Notes under the pieces: generated by a model
What the model saw: the letters and a program-made list of their open reading frames with translations, nothing else
Told to the model about the DNA's origin: nothing
Databases searched by the model: none
In this document: in pieces, positions 54,855 through 64,000 of the stretch
Numbering within the stretch: position 1 is the first letter of the stretch
Layout of the letters: each line of letters starts with the position of its first letter
Program-made: the position numbers and the translations under genes
Source: Lobosporangium transversale
Lineage: Eukaryota; Mortierellomycota; Mortierellomycetes; Mortierellales; Mortierellaceae
Assembly: GCF_002105155.1 (NCBI RefSeq)
Contig: NW_019029003.1
Location: 62,001 to 126,000 of the forward strand
Direction of reading: 5' to 3'
DNA: 64,000 nt

Positions 54855-56862
54855 AAATACACAATAGGGTTGACTTATAAAATGGGTACTTTTAACAGCA
54901 ATGAGGATCAAATCATCCGAGACACTATTCGCGAGTACTTTGCGCGTCATAACTTGGACGAAGGGGCCATGACTCGTTGGTTTCAGAATAACAGTGGCAA
55001 AGGACGAGAGGAAAAGAATGAGTTGAAACTCCTCTGGGTTGAGATTGGTAAGATCACTAAGCTTTTTTCGAACGTCAGTCTTTCTTGCTCCTGACATTTG
55101 TATCCCATATACCAATCGTTGATTGAGTTTTTTTTTTTTTTTTTTTTTTTTTCTTAAACCAATTGTTTGCAATTAAGCTGCGCGTTTGGAGACTCGTCCA
55201 TTGCTTAATGTTTACTTGCATATTCGCCGTATGTACCATCCCCAAAATAATGTTGGATTATGGACCAAAGCCGACGACGCCAAACTTATTGAACTCTACA
55301 CAAAGCACAAAGGTCAGTGGACCAAGATTGGTTCGGAACTTGGACGCATGGCCGATAGCTGTCGAGATCGCTATAGAAACCATTTGAAGGATCAGGACAC
55401 CATGGTTTCAGGACCCTGGGCTGCACATGAGGACGAGAGGCTACTGGACATCATGCAAGACCTTGCAGAAAAACAAGGCAAGGCTACTGTCTTGGAATCA
55501 AGCCATTTATGGACGACGATCGCTGAAAAGATGAATGGTACGCGCACTAGACATCAATGTCGCCATCGCTTCTCGCAGGCACTGTTACCGAGGTTGGAGA
55601 GGGGCGAGTTCATTCGCACCAGGGCTGGTGCTGCATTGGCAGTTGCGACCGCTGCCAAGACTCTCAAACAGCAAAAGCAAGCAGGAACTCAGCTAGAGGC
55701 ACAGCCTCCTTCTACAAATCAGAATTCTATCACAAATGCAGATGAGGAATTTAAGATGTTGGCTGCGGCTCTACAGAATGCTCTTCCCAACACAACTGGT
55801 GAAAACCTGCTTTGGTCACAAGCATTGCCAGCTAGTAGTAATAACGCCGCCAGCGGTGGTGAACATGAGAATAATATAGATCACGATAACCTAACTGCTG
55901 CCATTGCAGCAGTTGCGGGACTTCCTGTTTCTTTGGGCACTTACCATCTGCAAGGCGCCCCTGTCTGCCGACGAGCGAGACAACAGATGATGCTTGATTA
56001 TTTAAAATGGATCCAGGAACAGGATATTCGAGATCACCTGGATATCAAATGGGGCGATATTAGGAAGGAATTCAAGACTCGTTGGCAGGAGGATCATAAA
56101 GTCGAACTAGATAAAGTCGCTAGGGCTCAGCATGACCTACAACTCCAAGCACAACGACACCTTCAGGATGGCGATAATATCTCTCCAGCTGCGACGGCCG
56201 CTGCTGCTGCTATGACAAAGGCAGCCGCGGAAGCTCAAACTGAATCCATGAAGATTCTTCACGTCCTGAGTACTCCAAATCAAACAAATCGCATTTTCAT
56301 GGTGATCCGTTGCAAGATTGAAGGCTATCGGGACTTGGATTTCAAGACACTTGTGGCGCGGATGATAGAGGTCCTTGAAAAGAAAATTGAAGACAAGGAC
56401 CGTCGTTTAATTGTAACTACTACAAATTCTGAAAGAAGTGGAGGAGCTGCAGATGCAAACACAACCCCAAAGAAAGTCTCACCCAAGTCTTTGGGTCCGG
56501 TCCATCAGCAACACCTTCAGGAATTTATCCAATTTGCAGCGATGGAGGCCCTCATGACTCAATTTCCACAGTTGCAACAGATTCGCTTACGCCGACAGCA
56601 GCAGCAGAAGCCAGGTGGGGATGCAACAGCTGATGAGGATGAGGCCGTCATGACAGTAGGAGCGGTCGACAAACAACAGCTCAGCCAACAGCAGCAGACT
56701 CGCGATCTTGCTGAGAAAATGATCAAGGAGGCCATGGCCAAGCAAGGACTGCCCATCAATAACAATAACAATAACAATAACCGTAATAAGAAACGCAAGG
56801 CCAAGGAGTATATCTCGGACTCAGATCCAAGCAGTGGCTCTGCAGACGAAGATGATACTTGA
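53730..56862 (+). CDS. Myb-domain DNA-binding protein (Reb1/TTF-I-like)
   Basis: Three exons (53730-54780, 54868-55047, 55178-56862) splice to 971 aa. The N-terminal ~300 residues are Ser/Ala/Asn-rich with a long Lys/Asp block (KKDKKDKGKKKSKDKDKDRE), typical of nucleolar proteins. The Myb/SANT unit array begins with KMGTFNSNEDQIIRDTIREY, continues with NVGLWTKADDAKLIELYTKH and GQWTKIGSELGRMADSCRDR, then GPWAAHEDERLLDIMQDL and HLWTTIAEKMNGTRTRHQCR. The tail is Gln- and Asn-rich. This order matches Reb1/TTF-I factors that terminate RNA polymerase I and block forks in rDNA; the exact role is not proven. Intron 1 seems to use a GC donor (GCAAGT). The ATG at 53730 gives MENRYTNPKKRK; an upstream in-frame Met at 53646 is the alternative. 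Confidence 0.78.
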
Positions 56863-57927
56863 TCTTAATCCACCTTTTTTGTTGTAAAAATCCGATTAAA
56901 TTGTTTACGTGTCAATTATATGTGGAAGTTCGTACATGATTATTACTATTGTGAACTGAGCCCATAACACTCATATGAGCCTACAGCACATTTGTGTAGA
57001 TAAAAAACAAAACGTAAAAGGAAGCTCAAGCACAAACTGAAAGGTGATAAAAAAATTGCCAAATTACTTCCTCTGTCGCTCTTTCCTTCTATTCCTATTA
57101 TCCAAACCGTTACAAGGTGAGTGCAGACAATCAGGGCAGAGGTTACACTGGCCTGGACTACAAGATGGATCAGGGCTAGAGGGTCAATGCTGTTTGATTG
57201 GAACAGATTGTATTAAATGCTGCTCGTCTATAGGAACATGCAATTCATCGTGATGGTCAATATCATGGCTACACAAGATAATTACGACTTGCAGATGATA
57301 TCATTGGAGTTTGTTGAAACTGACTGTGTTCTCTATGTGGCAGCTCCCTGTTTGTTCCTATAACACTTGTTCGTAGGACATGAGATTGGTGGCACCAAAT
57401 CAAGCAACATACTCTCAATGATCGGTGGTCACAAAAGCTGAGATATCTTGGTAAATGGGATCGTTATTGCCATATAACTTGGTGCACATGTAGACCGTAT
57501 CTAGGTTAGCTTCTGTATGAATTTTCAGATCAATTGTGTATGAGATTGATGGCCCCTTAAGAGGATAAGCAAAGCAATACGCGAAACAGCCCCTAGCAGC
57601 CAACATGTGCGTGTGCACAGATCAGTTTCTCCCTGTGAGTGTAACTTGAACTGAAATCTAATCGCCCCTAAAATAAAAGATAGATTAGTATAAGTGAACA
57701 AAGCATTACAACGCTTCCGATGAATTCTAATGAAGGAGGAGAGAAAGAGCCGACATCGAAGGATCAAAAAATAACGTCGCTATTGAATGCTTGGCTGCCA
57801 CAAGCCAGTTATTGTTTTCTCCATGAAAACTTCATCACCTCTTTTCACAAATTTAAATTTGTTGATTTGTTTATTTTAATGAGAAGGTAGATGAAGAACT
57901 TGTATTTGGATGTGTTGAAAAAATAGT
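56863..57927. other. Intergenic region, no clear gene
   Basis: 1.07 kb between two convergent genes. A minus-strand frame at 57415-57618 (containing PSISYTIDLKIHTEANLDTV) has protein-like composition, but no family, splice partner or clean start was found. It could be a small secreted-protein fragment. Confidence 0.4.
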
Positions 57928-58415
57928 CTAAGCAAGCTTATTGAAGTATTTTGGAACAGCCTAATAAATGAAAGATAAAAAAAAAAAAAAAAAAAAAGGT
58001 TTAGTAAGTCTTGTAAAATATGAAAAATTCCGTTCCTGTAACGACCATTGTCTGTGTATCAACAATCCGCGTCATTTATAAATTACAAAAAAAAGGAGAC
58101 TTACGCAGTCGTTGACGCAGTGCAAAAAGTGGTAAAGCTCTTCAATACAGTCCTCATGGGCACCGTCCTCCTGGACACGGCGGTTGCACTCCTCGAGATG
58201 GTGCTTCAATGGCAAGCAAGCGGCGTCTTCGCCACAGGCTATAAGGAAAGAAAACAAGGATTCGGAAAAAGAAGAGCCAATTGAGGGCGAGAATCATTCA
58301 CAATATCAGTCGGAAGCTCTTTATAAGGATCAAAGATAAAAAAAAAATAATAAAAAGACAGCATATGCTATTTCCGCTAATTTATCGTTCAACAGTCCAG
58401 AACAGATTGTGGATG

Positions 58416-58448
<33 letters not shown>

Positions 58449-58862
58449 GGATGCCCTGAATTGCTGAAAGATTGGGTTTTTTATATGCATAAAGAGAAAA
58501 AGATCAACGAGACGTTCTCGGAAATCATCTCCGTGTTTACTGGATTATTCTTCCGAAATGTTGCCGTGTTTTTTCTTTTTTTTTTAGCCATTGTTGAGCA
58601 TCAAGCCCTTATTGAAGGTGCATCCGGATAAGTTGCTTGTTTAAAGGGAGAGAAAGAGAAAGGGAGTATATATGTGGGTTGGAGTCCAATGAATGGAATG
58701 GATCACACAGCAAGACTTACCCTCTTCAATCTCGGGCTTAATGTCTTCTGGCTCCTCTTCCTCAGCAGCAGGGGCAGCCTCCTCTTGCTGCTCAGCGGGA
58801 GTCTCCTCATGCTTCTCCTCTGCGTAGACAGCAGGGAACAATTCAGTGATGAAGCTCAACAT
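57928..58862 (-). CDS. qcr6: Cytochrome bc1 complex subunit 6 (acidic hinge protein)
   Basis: Hinge subunit of respiratory complex III that aids cytochrome c docking on the intermembrane-space side. Three exons (58862-58721, 58238-58105, 57960-57928) splice to 102 aa. A short N-terminal segment (MLSFITELFPAVYA) precedes a very acidic stretch (EEAAPAAEEEEPEDIKPEIE). The UCRH fold follows with paired cysteines: CGEDAACLPLKHHLEECNRR, HEDCIEELYHFLHCVNDC. The last 33-nt exon supplies AVPKYFNKLA, matching the family's KxFxxLK-like end. The two longer introns contain A/T runs. Confidence 0.93.
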
Positions 58863-59047
58863 GATTATTAAATATTACAAGGGAGAGATGGAAGTAATGT
58901 GGTATTGATTCGGAGTGGCGGATGAAAAAATGGAAAATCGGATCCGATTAAGCACATTGTTCCTGGTTCTTAAAAAAAATGCTACGTCATAGTATTTTTT
59001 TAAGCGTATTTTTTAAGGTTTTAATGAATTGAAATGGCTCGACTGAT

Positions 59048-60711
59048 CTAATCCTGATCCAAGGTCGTACGACCATACTCCACAAAGTCATCAATAAGAA
59101 CAGGCCATGCACCTAACAGATATGAGCAAAACAGGATTAGATATTGAACCATTGTTGACCCTTACCAAAAGCATTCCATCCAAAATACAAAGATAACATA
59201 CCCTCGTCATCATAGTTTGAGAACTGGGAGTCTACTTGATTAACAAAATCCAAAAGCTAATTGCACACAGAACAAACACATGACAGCTATTAGGCACAAT
59301 ATTTCAATACGAAAACATGCAAACTTCAACGAAAAGAAATACTTTGCTACTTACCAAGTACCAGGTATCCTTGGATATGGATCGACCATACTTGTTTTGA
59401 ACAAAATCGCACCACATCTCCAATCTTGGGAAGCGATCCGGCAACAACATCATCCAGAATGGAATAGCAATATCCAAAGCTATATAAATAAAAATCACAA
59501 TAAAAAAAATAAATAAAAAAAATCCGCATAAGCTTCCGCTTTAGTCGATCAAAGTAAATGCATGCATGCATGATTGTGATACGAGGTCGAAACAAGGTAC
59601 GTACGCAAACTCTTTTGATTCTCGCCTAGACCAAAAGTAAATGCGAAATTGTAAATCTCCTTAAAAGTTGCATCATCCTTAAGTTCCTGGCGCATTAATT
59701 CGATTGAATCCTTCATTTTCTCGAGTGTGTCGCACCTAATGAAGTGCGGTATATAAAAGAGAAAAGTATTAGAGATTTCATCTGAAGAACAACACCCACA
59801 TTCTTAATAAGATCTTTTAAGGCGGATCCTGTGTCCTGTACCTGAGTTTCGTCCAACCCTCGATGAATCCAGACCTAGTAAACTCACACATATTCTCCGC
59901 CTTCAAATGCCAGGCCATAACTAGCATAACAACATCCGTTGGGTCCACATCCAAGGCCGCACAGAATTTTTCCATTCCTTCGATTAGAATATAGTTTGTA
60001 TCATCTGGTGAAGAGAGCAAAGGAAAGGAGTCAGATTACTTCCATTACCTCACAAAAGCACAAGAGCACAGACATTTAATAAGAAAAGGAAATTAAAGAC
60101 ATCAAGCCATCTTCACCCTGTTTTCCTAATGATGTATTTTTTTTTTTACCTTTGAAATCGTCAAAAATCTTCTCGATTTGTTTAACATTAACAGGCGGTA
60201 GAGACTTGGTATTGCTCTGAGATGTAGTGTTCGAACCACTGCCGCCACCATAAAAAGTGTTTACTGCCACCTGAATGTCCCATCTGCAATCCTTGAGCAA
60301 AGTAATGGCTGCAGATTCTCTATTTTTGACAAAAAAAAAAAAAAAAAAAAAAAAAAAAAGCATCCAGTGTTAGTATGACTGAACATAAAAAACGGAAGAC
60401 ATGCTTCAGGATGGCCTCGCAGTGTTCATAGTATCCCTGCACTCCCAATATTTTGGATTACCTCATGTTGGTGATTCCCGTAAGGTTTTGAACCTTTGAG
60501 CGTTGATCTTGAGTTAGGTAATTCTACAGGAAACAAGGGCCATTAGTAATTGTAGATGAAACAAAAAGAAAAGAAGTTTAACGATGAACATTTAATAAAA
60601 TGAAATAAAGAGCTTTTTTTTTTTTTCATTTGTAAATTGGGAAGAAATGTTGCCAGTCGGTTTCCCTCTGTCATCATCCCCGACCTTGCCTTTCTGCTGC
60701 ATGCTTACCAT
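59048..60711 (-). CDS. dcn1: DCN1-like cullin neddylation E3 co-factor
   Basis: Scaffold-type ligase that helps Ubc12 transfer NEDD8 to cullins. Eight exons (60711-60709, 60523-60462, 60319-60150, 60004-59842, 59735-59605, 59479-59355, 59256-59202, 59112-59048) splice to 257 aa, the normal length. The UBA-like N-terminus is YLTQDQRSKVQNLTGITN and ESAAITLLKDCRWDIQVAVN. The PONY domain follows: EGMEKFCAALDVDPTDVVML, FTRSGFIEGW, FAFTFGLGENQKSL, PFWMMLLPDRFPRLEMWCDF, and the cullin-binding end [20 protein letters not shown]. The first coding exon is only the ATG; the donor GTAAGC follows it directly. Its substrate cullin-4 is encoded in the same window. Confidence 0.92.
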
Positions 60712-61081
60712 TGTGTATCTGTGTTGGGCGGTTGCAAGGTAGAGAGAGCAAGGAAATTAAATAGTGTACTCAGATTGAAGTTTATTGTATATAAGACAAA
60801 AGTAGGGTGAGATCCAGAAGAGGAAAAAGAAAAAGAGAAGTAGGGAAAAGGAAAAGGTCGATGGTTCTGTCCTTCTTTTTTTTCCATGCTTCTCTCACTA
60901 CTCATTTCACTCGGGAACCAAAGCGTGACTGCTCAACCTTGAAGACCACTTACTGTAAAAGGCCAGAAACAAAAAGTTTCTCTTTTCTTCACTCCATTCT
61001 TTCTTTCTCCTCCTCTCCTCTCCTCTCCTCTCCTTAGAAACAATAATAATAACGATAATTTATAATAATAAGCCTATTGCC
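60712..61081. other. Divergent intergenic region DCN1 - CHZ1
   Basis: 370 bp holding both promoters, with GA-rich sequence near the DCN1 side (60810-60860) and a (CTCCT)n tract at about 61006-61034 next to CHZ1. Confidence 0.5.
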
Positions 61082-61971
61082 ATGTCTGATTCGTATGCGT
61101 TTTCATTTTACACATTTGTCCTGATCTCTAGTGAAAAACGATGCAAGTGCAGACAATTAAACACTAAATTGTTCTGGTAACTAACCATATTCAATGCTCC
61201 TTTCAACAGCCCTGCTGAGAAGTCCAGCCTTGCCGCCGGCAAGCGCAAGGCAGAGGGTACATATCAATCTTTCGTCTTTTCATCAAGATGCTCTTCAATC
61301 ACCCATTGGACTACAATCCAGGGACTGATCAGTGCCATGATCTTTCCTGACCTTGGGCGAAAATCAAAACTACCAGTATTTCTTATCGATTTTTTTTCTC
61401 TTAATGATCATCTCTCCGCTTAGAGGCCATCGAGCCTGCCTCTGTAAAGCGTGCTGTCGCATCAAGCTCATCTACTAAACTCAATGATCTTGATGATAGT
61501 GCACAGGAAGATGACGATCTCGGTAAGAGACCTACTTTTATTCCTTTCAATCACCGTTCGGAAACATTCAGTTGCAAACTATTTGGATACACTTGAAATT
61601 TATATCGACCTTTTTTTTTTTTCTCGATGATTCATGCAGACGAGGATCTCGACTTCTTAGAAACATCTAATATCATTCACTCAGGTCGTCGTACCCGTGG
61701 CGTTAAAATTGACTTCTCAAAGGTTCCTCAGGATGATCTGGACGAGGATGATGATGATGATGATGATGACGATGCAGCCGTCGCGCCTGGAGTCGAGGAG
61801 AATGATGATGACGAGGAAGAAGAGGAAGTGGAGTATGAAGAGGAAGAAGAGGAAGAGAATGAGCAACAGCCAACAGAAGAGGCTCAGAAACCATCAAAAA
61901 CCCCATCACCTTCTTCAGCTGCAGGCGAAGATGAAGAATCCAAATCAGACGAGACAAAAGCTACGGATTGA
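61082..61971 (+). CDS. chz1: Histone H2A.Z chaperone Chz1
   Basis: Escorts H2A.Z-H2B dimers for deposition by SWR1. Four exons (61082-61092, 61210-61256, 61424-61522, 61640-61971) splice to 162 aa. The conserved CHZ motif reads LDFLETSNIIHSGRRTRGVK followed by IDFS. It is preceded by a Lys/Ala/Ser N-terminus and followed by Asp and Glu runs (DDDDDDDDD; EEEEEEE), as in other Chz1 proteins. The tiny first exon (MSDS) was placed by the GTATGC donor and frame closure. Nuclear, intrinsically disordered. Confidence 0.88.
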
Positions 61972-62400
61972 GAGAAGCTTCACTCTCATTCATGCTGCGA
62001 TATCTACCTCATTTTGAAAAATAAACGGGTATCCCGGTGAACATGCCCTCTCCCATCATCTCGCGATTTTTTATACTTCCCTCACCCTCCTCCTCCTCCT
62101 TAACTCTGTTTCAGCTAATAATGTAAGCAAGATGAAACTGTTTATTGTTTTGGTCAGAGTATTGTAAAAACCTCTAAAAAAAAAATAGGTCTGAAAAAAA
62201 ACCTCTCGAGAAAAAAAAAAAAAAAAAAAAAAAAAAAATAGAGTTTTCAAGGCTGTAAAACGTCTCGAACCAAATTTATCACGCGTTTTTTGTTTCCTCT
62301 TTGAATTCTAGCGATATCATATTCTGAAAGTAGTGAATATAGTGTCATTTGCAGATGCCAAGAGCATAACCCTTTTTTTCAGTTTTTTTCTACTTCCTCT
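61972..62400. other. Intergenic between convergent genes
   Basis: 3' flanks of CHZ1 and CDC42, with a poly-A run at about 62211-62239 and short CT repeats. No gene was seen. Confidence 0.5.
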
Positions 62401-63807
<1,407 letters not shown>

Positions 63808-64000
63808 CTATTCAAAAATTGAAGCAAAGAATGAGAAAGATGTCTTGTTAAAATGAGCCATCCGACCTTGAGTGTGAATATGGCGGCTCTTTCCAGCACA
63901 GAAAGAAGGTATTGTCGACAAAAGACCCGCCAAGATCAGGACCGTCATAGAAACAGAACAGTCAGTGGTGTGGTTGGCCGCCTTGGGATGTGCACACTTT

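Noticed and set aside
57415-57767. Possible small gene on the minus strand
   Set aside because: Protein-like stretch but no start, splice or family support; left as intergenic.

Overview
The window is nuclear DNA of a filamentous early-diverging fungus. The best guess is a relative of Mortierella (Mortierellomycota); this is inferred from gene content and style, not from a search. Genes are compact and rich in short GT-AG introns. Housekeeping proteins are clearly fungal: MICOS, QCR6, Cdc42, Vps27, cullin-4, DCN1, Chz1 and indoleamine dioxygenase. Runs of 20-40 A or T occur about every 2 kb, mainly in introns and spacers.

Left part (1-7.3 kb): the tail of a KA1-domain protein kinase, a secreted pepsin-like protease, an amino acid permease whose frame closes only with a 4-nt microexon, and an unrecognised gene fragment.

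Transposon cluster (7.7-22.2 kb): a 0.9 kb non-autonomous inverted-repeat element abuts the main discovery, a 7,145 bp element at 8634-15778. The latter has 506 bp terminal inverted repeats (TIRs) of equal length and a 9 bp target duplication (GCCTAGGGG). It holds two convergent genes, an intact DUF6589-type protein and a RecQ-like helicase. Each gene starts just inside a TIR, so the TIRs act as mirrored promoters. The helicase copy is dead: it has a nonsense codon, a frameshift, and a Tc1/mariner element (11856-13458) nested in frame near its 3' end. After a lineage-type gene (16471-18387) come a pogo-like element (18477-20577) and a second Tc1/mariner element (20580-22203) inserted at its right end. 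Both of these have transposases broken by one stop codon.

Right part (22.4-64 kb): about 17 conserved genes. Arrestin-like protein, DUF2015 protein, TPR-MYND protein, SET-domain methyltransferase, MIC26/27-like MICOS subunit with a very long charged tail, CYSTM peptide, YeiH-type membrane protein, Vps27 (ESCRT-0), cullin-4, indoleamine 2,3-dioxygenase, a RAMA-PHD chromatin reader, an NAD(P)-binding Rossmann protein, a Reb1/TTF-I-like Myb factor, QCR6, DCN1, Chz1 and Cdc42 (first exon beyond the window). Cullin-4 and DCN1 belong to the same neddylation pathway, but neighbours are otherwise functionally unrelated, as expected for a eukaryotic chromosome.

Exon models were built by hand: each joins canonical splice sites (exceptions are noted) into a frame that stays open and gives a family-typical length. 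No similarity search could be run, so names rest on recognised motifs.
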